From: Terriglobales bacterium
GTDB lineage: Bacteria > Acidobacteriota > Terriglobia > Terriglobales > Acidobacteriaceae
Assembly: GCA_035567895.1 (NCBI GenBank)
Contig: DATMPC010000105.1
Span: forward strand, 52,789-116,788
Direction of reading: 5' to 3'
Length of the DNA stretch: 64,000 nucleotides
Shown: positions 14,461 to 23,354 of the stretch, piece after piece
Layout: each line of letters starts with the position of its first letter
Position numbering within the stretch: the first letter of the stretch is position 1
Program-made: the position numbers and the translations under genes
The notes under the pieces: model-generated
What the model was told of the DNA's origin: nothing
Seen by the model: the letters and a program-made list of their open reading frames with translations, nothing else
Database searches by the model: none

Positions 14461-17400
14461 ATGCGTCAACACTTCCTTCACAAGGCAATAGCAGGGCTGG
14501 GATTTGTATTGATGGCCCTGGCTGGAGTTATGGCCCAGGTTACGAGTAGGGGCACAGTAAGCGGCACAGTTACTGATCCAAGTGGCGCTCTGGTCGCCAA
14601 CGCTGCCGTGGTTCTTACTGAACCTGCAACTGATGTGAGCCGGCGTTCGACGACTAACAGTGCCGGCATTTATCGTTTCGACGCGGTTGACCTCGGGACG
14701 TATGTCGTGGAAGTGCAAGCGCCCGGGTTCAGGACCGTTCGCAAAAGTGGTCTCGAGGTGCAGGCGGCGCGTCAACTCGAAGTCGATTTCACCTTGAACG
14801 TCGGCGGAGGCAGCGAGATTATCAACGTAGAGGCTTCCGCGGCGGAGGTTTCCCTCCAGACCTCCGAACAGGTGCGCAGCGAACACATCTCCTCACGCGC
14901 TGTCACCAATTTGCCGCTCATTGGTCTTGACTCTCTAACGCTTGCTATGACAGCGCCTGGTGTCGTAGTGTCGCCCAACGGCAACATCAACCAGAACGGG
15001 ACGCTCGTCTTTACAGTGAACGGCCAGAGGCCGCGCGGCAACAACTTTTTGATAGATGGCGTCGAGAATAACGACATCTCTGTGACCGGCCCGGCGTACA
15101 CGATCACGAATCCGGATGCTGTCGAAGAAGTCAACGTGCAAACCTCGAACTTCACCGCCGAGTTTGGACGCGCCGGAGGCGGGATCATCAATCAAATTAC
15201 CAAATCGGGAACTAATTCCCTGCATGGAACTGCGGCGTACGCTTATACCGGCAACGTCTTCAAAGCACTGAATTACAACCAGAAAATTGGTGGTATCACG
15301 CGGCCCCCGCGAGACGTCCACAATATTCCGTGGTTCAGTATTGGTGGCCCGGTTGTGTTTCCCCATTTGTACAACGGAAAGAGCAAGACGTTTTTCTTCG
15401 CCGCCGCTCAATGGGACCGCGAGTTCGGCAAGGCCACAACCAACATCCGCATCCCCACCGATAACGGCGTTGCTGCGCTTACTCCTCTTGCCGCCACGTG
15501 CCCGAATGTAGCGCTTTATCTAAAAGCCCTGGGTTCGGTGCGCGGCGCTACATCGCTTTCCAACATCCTCATTCAGTCTCCCAGCGCCACCGGTTCCTGC
15601 AATGGCTCGGCTCGCACGGGCCAGTCAGTCGAAACTGGCCTGTTCGTTCGCGTGGCTTCCGCTGCCATTCCGGACAACAACCATCAGATTCGAGTCGACC
15701 ACATAGCCTCAGACAGACAGTCGCTGAGCTTCCGCTGGCTCTACGACAGCAACACGAATGATCCTGGATTCAACACGAACGGTGTAGTCGGCGTGCTGCC
15801 AGGCTTTGACAACAGCTTCACCGGCAAGACGCTCGGCGGAACCTTCAGCGACACTTACACGTTTAGTCCGACCGTGACGAACGAATTTCGTTTCAACTAC
15901 GGTCGCATAGGGTTCAATTTTCCTCCGGCCTCGACAGACGCTTTTCACAACACTCTGCAAAGCTATGCCATTAGCGGCATTGCCGGCTTCGGCCTCGCCA
16001 CTAATATCCCGCAGTTCCGTTTCGCCAATAACTGGCAGTATGCCGACGCGGTAACCATGGTTCGCGGGAAGCACAGCTTCAAGGTTGGTGGCGACTTCCT
16101 CCGACAGCTCGCCCGCCAGCATCCACCGTTCAACGAACGCGGCTCGCTCACTTTCGGATCCAGCACCGGAGCCACGGCCTTCGCCAATTACATCGACGAT
16201 TTCGGAGGCAGCAGCGGCAGCCTGAATCGGCTCTTTGGCAATTCCGTCTATTATCCCAACCTGTTTCGGCAGTCGTATTTCTTCCAGGACTCGTGGAAAG
16301 TAACCCAAGACCTGACTCTAAACCTGGGGCTGCGCTACGAGAACTACGGAACTCCGGCGAACATCTTCACGATCGCGGCGTTTACGAATTATGATCCGGT
16401 GAATTTTGCGACTCCTCACAAGGTGGATCCGGACAACAACAACTTTGCTCCGACCGTCGGTTTCGCCTGGAGCCCGAGTAACCGGTTGTTTGGAGAGCAC
16501 AAAACCGTAATTCGTGGCGGCTTCCAGACGACTTACGATTCGCAGTTCAACAACCTGCTGTCAAACATCGCGGGATCAACGCCGAATGCGATTGGAGGAA
16601 CGATCACTTCATCGACCACCGGTCGAGGAACTCCTAACTTCAGCGGTCTGTTCTCTGGCATTCAGCCAACACCGCTGACGAAAGCTACGGCTCAGTCCAA
16701 TCTGTTCCCCCAAAAACTGGTGAACCCATATACCGATCGCTGGTCACTGGGCGTGCAGCGCGAGCTGCCGGCGGGCCTGATCCTGGACGTTTCCTACGTA
16801 GGATCGATCTCCAAAAAGCAGTACCGGACGATCGATGTGAACCCTGTAGTGAATACGGCCACGGGCGACCGCTTGCATCCGGAGTTGCAGATTACAGCTC
16901 CCACATCCGCAGCCAATATTGCTATCCGCCGAGGCGAAGGCATACGTACCATACGAGCCTCGTCGGCGAACGGCAATTACAACGGACTGCAGACCCAGGT
17001 GCGTCGTAACTTTTCTTCGACTCCGCTTGGCAACTTCCTGCTGAGTGCAAACTACACTTACGGTCATTCGCTCGACGAGATCAGCGACGTCTTCAATCAG
17101 CTGTCGAACGCGAGCTCGTTCCAGTCGGTCTCTGAAGTTCTGGGCGTGAGCCCGCGGATCGACTATGCCGACTCCGACTTCGACTTCCGCCACAGCTCAG
17201 TGATCAGTTGGGTATGGGATCTTCGCGGTCCGAAGACGGGCGTGCTCGGACAGATTCTCGGTGGCTGGACTCTCGCAGGTATTGAACGCTTCGAAAGCGG
17301 ATTTCCCTACACGGTGCACAACGGTACTGATCGCAATAATGATGGTCAGGCTGGTCCCGACCGGCCAGACATCGGCAATTTGTCCGCTCCGCTCAACACG

Positions 17401-17769
17401 CGAGCGGTCATCAACGCCGCCTGCGCTACGGGCTATGCCAATCCTGATGCGGGCAACGCTTGCGTAGCAGCAAGCGCGGTGCACTTCATTGAGGGCCTCG
17501 GCCTACCCACGGGGAATACAGTTCGTCGCAATTCGGTGCACGGCAAGGGTCTTGACAGGCTCGACTTGAACATCCGTAAGGCATTCCCGATTACGGAGCG
17601 ATTCAAGCTGCAGTATGCCGTCGAAATGCTCAATGCGATGAACACCGTGAACTTAACGAGCGTGCCAAACCGGACGGTGAACGGCTCCAGCGCAGGCACT
17701 TTCCTAGACGTTACGCAATTGAACTCCACTGGACGTTCCATGCGTATGTCGTTGAGGCTCGCCTGGTAG
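14461..17769 (+). CDS. Oar-like TonB-dependent outer-membrane receptor 1
   Basis: 1102 residues. Signal peptide 1-25. Carboxypeptidase-regulatory-like domain about 30-115 (GTVSGTVTDPSGALVANAAV to PGFRTVRKSGLEV). Plug-like segment about 140-235, with NGQRPRGNNFLIDGVENND and FGRAGGGIINQITKSGTN. The rest is a beta-barrel with many aromatic strands, ending RMSLRLAW with a C-terminal aromatic as for BAM substrates. Such proteins are highly expanded in Acidobacteria and are presumed to import glycans or other large nutrients with TonB/ExbBD; the substrate cannot be told. The start has a GAGGAGAG site. It ends at an intrinsic terminator (17784-17815). Confidence 0.93.
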   Translation: MRQHFLHKAIAGLGFVLMALAGVMAQVTSRGTVSGTVTDPSGALVANAAVVLTEPATDVSRRSTTNSAGIYRFDAVDLGTYVVEVQAPGFRTVRKSGLEVQAARQLEVDFTLNVGGGSEIINVEASAAEVSLQTSEQVRSEHISSRAVTNLPLIGLDSLTLAMTAPGVVVSPNGNINQNGTLVFTVNGQRPRGNNFLIDGVENNDISVTGPAYTITNPDAVEEVNVQTSNFTAEFGRAGGGIINQITKSGTNSLHGTAAYAYTGNVFKALNYNQKIGGITRPPRDVHNIPWFSIGGPVVFPHLYNGKSKTFFFAAAQWDREFGKATTNIRIPTDNGVAALTPLAATCPNVALYLKALGSVRGATSLSNILIQSPSATGSCNGSARTGQSVETGLFVRVASAAIPDNNHQIRVDHIASDRQSLSFRWLYDSNTNDPGFNTNGVVGVLPGFDNSFTGKTLGGTFSDTYTFSPTVTNEFRFNYGRIGFNFPPASTDAFHNTLQSYAISGIAGFGLATNIPQFRFANNWQYADAVTMVRGKHSFKVGGDFLRQLARQHPPFNERGSLTFGSSTGATAFANYIDDFGGSSGSLNRLFGNSVYYPNLFRQSYFFQDSWKVTQDLTLNLGLRYENYGTPANIFTIAAFTNYDPVNFATPHKVDPDNNNFAPTVGFAWSPSNRLFGEHKTVIRGGFQTTYDSQFNNLLSNIAGSTPNAIGGTITSSTTGRGTPNFSGLFSGIQPTPLTKATAQSNLFPQKLVNPYTDRWSLGVQRELPAGLILDVSYVGSISKKQYRTIDVNPVVNTATGDRLHPELQITAPTSAANIAIRRGEGIRTIRASSANGNYNGLQTQVRRNFSSTPLGNFLLSANYTYGHSLDEISDVFNQLSNASSFQSVSEVLGVSPRIDYADSDFDFRHSSVISWVWDLRGPKTGVLGQILGGWTLAGIERFESGFPYTVHNGTDRNNDGQAGPDRPDIGNLSAPLNTRAVINAACATGYANPDAGNACVAASAVHFIEGLGLPTGNTVRRNSVHGKGLDRLDLNIRKAFPITERFKLQYAVEMLNAMNTVNLTSVPNRTVNGSSAGTFLDVTQLNSTGRSMRMSLRLAW

Positions 17770-17783
17770 TCGCTTTATGTTTG

Positions 17784-17815
17784 AGGCCAGCCGGAAGCCG
17801 GCTGGCCTTCTTTTT
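17784..17815 (+). terminator. Intrinsic terminator of receptor 1
   Basis: A stem AGGCCAGCCGG with loop AAG and CCGGCTGGCCT is followed by a T-rich run. The 11-bp arms are perfect. The stem core AGGCCAGCC/GGCTGGCCT recurs in the terminator of receptor 3. Confidence 0.9.
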
Positions 17816-17847
17816 GCTCATTCCACTTCCGTTGCAAAACAAGCGCC

Positions 17848-17965
17848 GCCAGGTAAGGAACGGAGCGCCGGGCGCCCTTGCCCGGCGAACTGCTTAGGAC
17901 GCGAGTTCTCCAAGGTTTCGTTCCTTGCGGCACCACGCCGGGCGTGGGCGCCCGGCGCTCCGTTC
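17848..17965. repeat. GC-rich inverted repeat element
   Basis: A 20-bp perfect inverted repeat (17858-17877 with 17946-17965, containing ACGGAGCGCCGGGCGCCC). With two mismatches the pairing continues inward to 17887 and 17936, giving arms of about 30 bp. It lies between convergent genes (receptor 1 and the DegT aminotransferase) and has no coding capacity. Confidence 0.6.
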
Positions 17966-17978
17966 TGTTGATCGCACT

Positions 17979-19247
17979 TCAGGAATAGAACTCGGCCACG
18001 GCGTTCACTACAGTCCGCAGTTCGTCATCTCTAAGCTCAGCGAACATCGGCAATGCGAGGACTTCGCGGGCGGCAGCCTCGGCAACCGGGAGTGAGCCTT
18101 CTCCATATCCGAGATAGTCAAAGCACTTCTGTCGGTGGAGAGGCACGGGATAGAAGACCTCCGAACCGATTCCGCGATCTATCAGAAACTTGCGAAGCTC
18201 GTCCCGGCGCTGCGCGCGGATTACGTACTGGTGATAAATGTGCGAGGAATTTGGATCGGTGCTGGGCAAGCGAACTGGTGAGTCAGTGCCAGCTAATCCT
18301 GCCTTTGAGAAGAATTTCGTGTAGGTTTCCGCATGCTGCTGCCGCTGCCTGTTCCATTTCTCCAAATGCTTCAGCTTCACTGAGAGAACCGCCGCCTGTA
18401 ATGAATCCAGCCGACTGTTCCAGCCGATTTCTTCGTGGTAATAGCGTTGGCGACTTCCGTGCGCCCGCAACAAGCGAACCCTCGCGGCGAGATCTTCGTC
18501 GTTCGTCGTCACTGCCCCCGCATCGCCAAAGGCGCTCAGGTTCTTCGTTGGATAGAAACTGAAGCAAGCGAGTTCAGCGAGTGTTCCAGCGCGGCGACCA
18601 CGCCATGTAGCGCCGAATGCTTGCGCAGCATCCTCGACGACGACCAGACCAAACTGTTTTGCAAGGTTGCCAAGCGCATCCATGTCGGCGCACTGTCCAT
18701 AGAGATGCACCGGGAGGATCGCCTTCACACGAACGCGATGCTCGATCTGAGTCTGTACCGAATTGGGATCGAGGTTGTAGGTGTTGGGATCGATGTCGGC
18801 GAATACCGGACGCGCACCGATCCGCGTAATCGAGCTCGCCGTCGCGAAGAAGCTGAAGGGAGTAGTGACGACTTCGTCTCCCGGGCCGATACCCGCAGCG
18901 GCCAGGGCGAGAAAGATAGCATCGGTTCCTGAGGCGCACCCAATGCAAGAGTTCACTCCCAGAAACTGGGCCGCCCGAGCCTCAAAGTCGCTAACGGCCG
19001 GCCCAAGAATGTACTGCTGCGAATCACAAACGCCCTCGATGGCTGCCAGCACCTCGGTTCGAATGGCGGCGTATTGGCGCGACAGGTCGAGCAACGGAAC
19101 GCCTTTGCGGCGTACCGAATCCGAAGCCCTCTCAACGGGAATTGCCTTTGTCTTCACAGCAACGCGCGATTCTACATCCTGCGATTTTCTCGCTGCCACC
19201 ACTGTATGAATTCCACTCAAAAATTCCAAAAACCATTGTAAAGACAA
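17979..19247 (-). CDS. DegT/DnrJ/EryC1/StrS family PLP aminotransferase
   Basis: 422 residues as listed, with probable sugar aminotransferase function (nucleotide-sugar ketone to amino sugar, PLP-dependent, cytoplasmic). Visible motifs: GCASGTDAIFLAL (103-115), VVEDAAQAFGA (203-213), and CFSFYPTKNLSAFGDAGAV with the PLP Lys at 235. The conserved start PLLDLSRQYAAIR is at residue 51, so 45-50 N-terminal residues are extra for the family and the listed TTG (19247) is doubtful; GTGs at 19202/19199 or 19157 are better. It stands alone between two receptor genes on the other strand. The sugar cannot be told. Confidence 0.9.
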   Translation of the reverse strand: MSLQWFLEFLSGIHTVVAARKSQDVESRVAVKTKAIPVERASDSVRRKGVPLLDLSRQYAAIRTEVLAAIEGVCDSQQYILGPAVSDFEARAAQFLGVNSCIGCASGTDAIFLALAAAGIGPGDEVVTTPFSFFATASSITRIGARPVFADIDPNTYNLDPNSVQTQIEHRVRVKAILPVHLYGQCADMDALGNLAKQFGLVVVEDAAQAFGATWRGRRAGTLAELACFSFYPTKNLSAFGDAGAVTTNDEDLAARVRLLRAHGSRQRYYHEEIGWNSRLDSLQAAVLSVKLKHLEKWNRQRQQHAETYTKFFSKAGLAGTDSPVRLPSTDPNSSHIYHQYVIRAQRRDELRKFLIDRGIGSEVFYPVPLHRQKCFDYLGYGEGSLPVAEAAAREVLALPMFAELRDDELRTVVNAVAEFYS

Positions 19248-19521
19248 CTGTTGCTATGGAACTTGGAACTAGCTAATCCCAAGTATTCGACGTCTCGTCC
19301 CCACATCGCCGCGCGTGCCTTGGCGCGATTTTGCTCAGCTTGTCACAACTCCAACGCCCGTAAGGAGATAGATGCGATTGTTACGAATCTAGAACAGCGT
19401 GTTACGAGTAGCCATTTTTCGGCAAGGAGATTGCATTGTTTGGGTTCGTAGGTTTTCCCAAGGGATATACGGGAATATCTCTCTTCGTCCCATTATGGAC
19501 ATTCAGAACAGGAGAAGGCGA

Positions 19522-22500
19522 ATGGCAACACGTAGATTCTGGAGGGCCCTTGTTGTCGGCTTCTTTTGCACTAGCTTGGCGTTACAGGTCTGGTCTGCTG
19601 AATTGACCGCTCGTATCCGAGGCACGGTTACAGACCCAACCGGCGCGGTGGTAGCGAATGCTACGGTCACCGCCACGAACATTGATACGGGAGTCGCTTA
19701 CAACGCAAAAGCCCAAACTAGCGGAATCTACGAACTCCTGAACCTTCCGGTGGGTACCTATAATCTGGCTGCCACCGCTCCAGGCTTTCAGGCCTTCGCT
19801 GTCTCCGGTATCAAATTGAATATCGACCAGCAGTACGTGCAGGACATGAAGTTGAGTATTGGCAGCACGACGGAAAAGGTCGAAGTTCAGGCCAATGCCG
19901 TTCAGGTCGACACGACCAACATCCAACTCAGCAACGTGGTCGAAGCGAAGCAGATTGTGGATTTGCCGCTCATCGGGAGAAACTGGACCCAACTCGAACT
20001 CATTCAGCCAGGGGTACAAGCTGCCAGCGATCGATTCGGAACCTTCTCCGCGAATGGAAACCAAGCGCAGCAATCGAGCTACCTGATTAATGGCACAGAC
20101 ACGAACGATCTGCCGCTTAACACGGCGCTTTACATCCCCAGTCCGGATGCCCTTTCCCAGTTCAACTTAATCAGTAGCTCGCTGAATCCTGAATATGACC
20201 GGAACTCAGGAGCGATTGTCAGCGCTTCCATCAAGAATGGAACTAACCAATATCACGGCGGTGTCTTCGAGTTCTATCGCGACACCTTCCTGAATACGCA
20301 TAACTTCTTTCAACTGACCGCTCCCAAGTTTCACCAGAATCTTTTCGGCGGAACTTTTGGAGGACCAATCTTCAAGGACAAGGCCTTTTTCTTCTTGTCG
20401 TATCAGGGGAATCGGGCAGTGCAGCCGCAGGCAGTCAACAACAACACCGTGTTTACACCAGCCCAACTCCTGGGACAATTTGGAGCGACCTTGAAAGCAA
20501 ACAAGGTTCCCGGCACGCTTCTAGCGGCCACTGGTTGTGCAGCGGGTTCAACTTGGGCTTCATGTTTCCCTTCGGGCAATATACCCGCTTCGGCATTTAA
20601 TCCGATATCCGTGGCTCTGACGAAGAAGTACGTGCCCCTTCCGAACGCGGCGAACAACCAATTTCTGTTTAACCCAACCCAACAGACGATTCAGGATCAG
20701 GGAATTGCTCGAGTTGACGGCAACGTCAATTCGAACAACCAGCTTTGGGGAGTACTCGTCTTTCAACACGCTCCGTCGAGTCGAGACCTTCCGTTTACCG
20801 GTGCCACACTGCCCGGTTTCGGCGATCAGAATAAGTCTGAGGTTCACCAGTACACAGGATCGTGGACCCACCTATTTAGTTCCGCGATGCTGAATGAGTT
20901 TCGCCTGGGCTATTCTCGCTTGAACTTCGATGCTGTTGAGCCGCAGCAGCCGGTTCTACCTTCCAGTGTCGGATTCCAGATCACCCCGCAAAACACCCAG
21001 TCCGCGGGCTTGCCTCTGATGTCAGTAACTGGGCTTTTCAGTCTTGGATTCAGCAGCAACGGTCCTCAGCCACGTATCGATCAGACTTATCAAGTCACCG
21101 ACAATTTCTCAAAGATCGTCGGCAATCACTCATTGAAGTTTGGATACGAAGGTCGGCGCTTCAACGTAGACAATCCCTTCTTCGGCCGCAACAACGGTTC
21201 GTTTGCGTTCGGCGGAACGGGTCAATACTCGACCGGCAACGCCGGACTGGATTTCCTGCTTGGCAATCCTGACACTTATGGTCAAGGCGCGGGCGGCATT
21301 ATTAACGCCAATGCCTATGAGCATTACATGTATGGTCAGGATCAATGGAAGGTCCGTGACAACCTTACCCTGACCTACGGTGCCGGATGGCAGATCGATA
21401 CCCCCTTCCACAACCGTCAGTTCAAGGGGCTTGGTACTAACTGTTTCATTCCGGGACAAACATCAAAGGTATTCCCGACGGCACCGACAGGCCTAAATTA
21501 TCCAGGGGATCCTGGATGCAACGACGCCAGCGGCGCCAATACAGCTTGGAAGGATGTTGGCCCACGTGTTGGATTTGCTTACGCTCCGAACCTGGGCTTC
21601 CTGTCAGGTGGGGAGTCACGCAAGCTCTCGATTCGGGGCGGCTACGGTCTCTACTTCAATCGCACCGAAGAAGAAACCTCGCTGCAGAACCTCGGCGCCC
21701 CGCCGTTTGGATTGAGTTCGGCTGGAGCCAATGACACAGGTCCCGCCACAACCGCTCCCGCCTTCGCGAATCCATATCAGGACATCAACAGCGGGACTGC
21801 CTTTCCCAACAAGTTTCCTTTCACTTTCCCGACCGCTGGGTCTGCGGTGGACTTCACTAAATTCGAACCAATTGGAATCAGCCTCTACAGCCCACATTTC
21901 CGCATTCCCTACTCGGAAAACTTCAACTTAACGATTGAGCGGCAGATGCCCACCAACATCGTGGCACGGATGAGCTATGTTGGCGCGCTTGGACGTCATG
22001 AGCAGATCACCTACGAAGGAAATCCGATCACTCAAGCTGGGCATGATGCCTGCCTGATTACTCCTGCGTGCGTTTCTGGTCGCAACAACCAGGTGGTCAA
22101 TTTCCCCACGCATACTGCCTTTGCGCCAGGAAACCTGATTGCGAGCGCCGGCACTATCGATACCATCGGTGCCTCCAATTACCATTCGCTCCAATTAAGT
22201 GCAACCAAGGGCTATACGCATGGACTGCTGTTTCAAGCCAGCTACACCTGGTCTCACGCCATTGATAACGGGTCGAGCTTCGAGAATTCCGGCTTTGGTG
22301 GATCAAACCGTGGTTACAACCAATTCGTTCCCGGCTTGAATGTCGGCGACTCGCAGTTCGACGTGCGTCATCGGTTCGTCTTCAGTCCGGTGTATGACGT
22401 GCCAAACTGGAGGGCTCTGCCGGGAATGCACTGGCTGCCTGATGTAATCGGCAAGGGATGGGAAATCAGCGGAATTCTGACGTTCGCAACTGGCTTCCCG

Positions 22501-22944
22501 ATCGATATCCGCACCAGCTCCGGCTCACTCTCGCTTTTCTGTTCCAGCAACTTCCAGTTTTATGCGTGCCCGGATGTTCCCAATCAGATCGCTCCAATCA
22601 AGGAACTCGATCCGCGCGTGGGTAAGAACTTCTGGTTCGATCCTACGAGCTTTGCGACTGAAGCCGTCGGTACATTTGGCAATACGCACCGCAATCCGCT
22701 GCATGGGCCTGGAATCAACAACACAGATGTTGCGATTTTCAAGAACATCTATTTCTGGCCGGGTAGCGAAAGCAAATACGTCCAGCTTCGATTGGAGAGC
22801 TACAACGCGTTCAATCACACGCAGTTCTACAACTCAGCTTCTCCGGCGAATATCACCACAACAATAACGAGCGCGAACTTTGGCCGCATCAGCTCAGCGG
22901 CTCCTGGTCGTGCGACGCAACTGGCTGCCAAGATCTACTTCTAG
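19522..22944 (+). CDS. Oar-like TonB-dependent outer-membrane receptor 2
   Basis: 1140 residues from the ATG at 19522 (MATRRFWRAL), which has an AGGAG site at 19510-19514; an upstream in-frame extension to 19399 is unlikely. Signal peptide about 1-27. Regulatory-like domain about 30-110 (ARIRGTVTDPTGAVVANATV). Plug-like part about 125-250 (LPLIGRNWTQLELIQPG, SSYLINGTDTND, YDRNSGAIVSASIKNGTN). Beta-barrel to the C-terminal AAKIYF. A Cys-containing loop occurs near residue 365 (ATGCAAGSTWASCFPSG). The 274-bp region before it has no recognisable gene. An intrinsic terminator follows at 22964. Confidence 0.93.
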   Translation: MATRRFWRALVVGFFCTSLALQVWSAELTARIRGTVTDPTGAVVANATVTATNIDTGVAYNAKAQTSGIYELLNLPVGTYNLAATAPGFQAFAVSGIKLNIDQQYVQDMKLSIGSTTEKVEVQANAVQVDTTNIQLSNVVEAKQIVDLPLIGRNWTQLELIQPGVQAASDRFGTFSANGNQAQQSSYLINGTDTNDLPLNTALYIPSPDALSQFNLISSSLNPEYDRNSGAIVSASIKNGTNQYHGGVFEFYRDTFLNTHNFFQLTAPKFHQNLFGGTFGGPIFKDKAFFFLSYQGNRAVQPQAVNNNTVFTPAQLLGQFGATLKANKVPGTLLAATGCAAGSTWASCFPSGNIPASAFNPISVALTKKYVPLPNAANNQFLFNPTQQTIQDQGIARVDGNVNSNNQLWGVLVFQHAPSSRDLPFTGATLPGFGDQNKSEVHQYTGSWTHLFSSAMLNEFRLGYSRLNFDAVEPQQPVLPSSVGFQITPQNTQSAGLPLMSVTGLFSLGFSSNGPQPRIDQTYQVTDNFSKIVGNHSLKFGYEGRRFNVDNPFFGRNNGSFAFGGTGQYSTGNAGLDFLLGNPDTYGQGAGGIINANAYEHYMYGQDQWKVRDNLTLTYGAGWQIDTPFHNRQFKGLGTNCFIPGQTSKVFPTAPTGLNYPGDPGCNDASGANTAWKDVGPRVGFAYAPNLGFLSGGESRKLSIRGGYGLYFNRTEEETSLQNLGAPPFGLSSAGANDTGPATTAPAFANPYQDINSGTAFPNKFPFTFPTAGSAVDFTKFEPIGISLYSPHFRIPYSENFNLTIERQMPTNIVARMSYVGALGRHEQITYEGNPITQAGHDACLITPACVSGRNNQVVNFPTHTAFAPGNLIASAGTIDTIGASNYHSLQLSATKGYTHGLLFQASYTWSHAIDNGSSFENSGFGGSNRGYNQFVPGLNVGDSQFDVRHRFVFSPVYDVPNWRALPGMHWLPDVIGKGWEISGILTFATGFPIDIRTSSGSLSLFCSSNFQFYACPDVPNQIAPIKELDPRVGKNFWFDPTSFATEAVGTFGNTHRNPLHGPGINNTDVAIFKNIYFWPGSESKYVQLRLESYNAFNHTQFYNSASPANITTTITSANFGRISSAAPGRATQLAAKIYF

Positions 22945-22963
22945 GCCGATGTAGAGGCTCCTA

Positions 22964-22990
22964 GGGCACCGCGATTGCGGTGCCCTTTTT
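22964..22990 (+). terminator. Intrinsic terminator of receptor 2
   Basis: Stem GGGCACCGC, loop GATT, GCGGTGCCC, then TTTTT. The 9-bp perfect stem and T tract are ideal. Confidence 0.92.
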
Positions 22991-23354
22991 CTTTGGATCC
23001 GCCATGGCGAATTCAGTGGCTCATGCGCGTCTGCGTATGCGCATCGCCTCACAGGCAACGATGTGGGACAAGTCGAGGCTGTGTGTACACAAAATGGAAG
23101 CTTTCAGGGATTGTTCCGCAAAAACATATCCACAGGTGGGACGAACTGGTGTTGATAAGGGATGTAAGTGGTTGATTTTCATAGCTTAACAAAATTTTAC
23201 GACTTGGTAACCCGACTGCTCTACCGAAGGAGTCGTTTTCCCTTTTGGGAAGCAGGAGGCGCGAGTTCCCCTTGCTCGCACGGCCAACTCCCTCAGCCTT
23301 AAGCTTCGACGCCTTTCCAAACGGGTATTCCAACAAACTTCTCCAGGAGGCAGC
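22991..23354. other. Intergenic region before receptor 3
   Basis: 364 bp with no gene. An AGGAGG ribosome site (23345-23350) precedes receptor 3. TTGATT at about 23174 could be a -35 box but no good -10 is 17 bases away. A single DnaA-box-like ATATCCACA at 23126-23134 has no company and is not an origin. Confidence 0.5.

Noticed and set aside
23126..23134. DnaA-box-like ATATCCACA as a sign of an origin
   Set aside because: Only one imperfect copy, with no AT-rich unwinding region and no dnaA or dnaN nearby.
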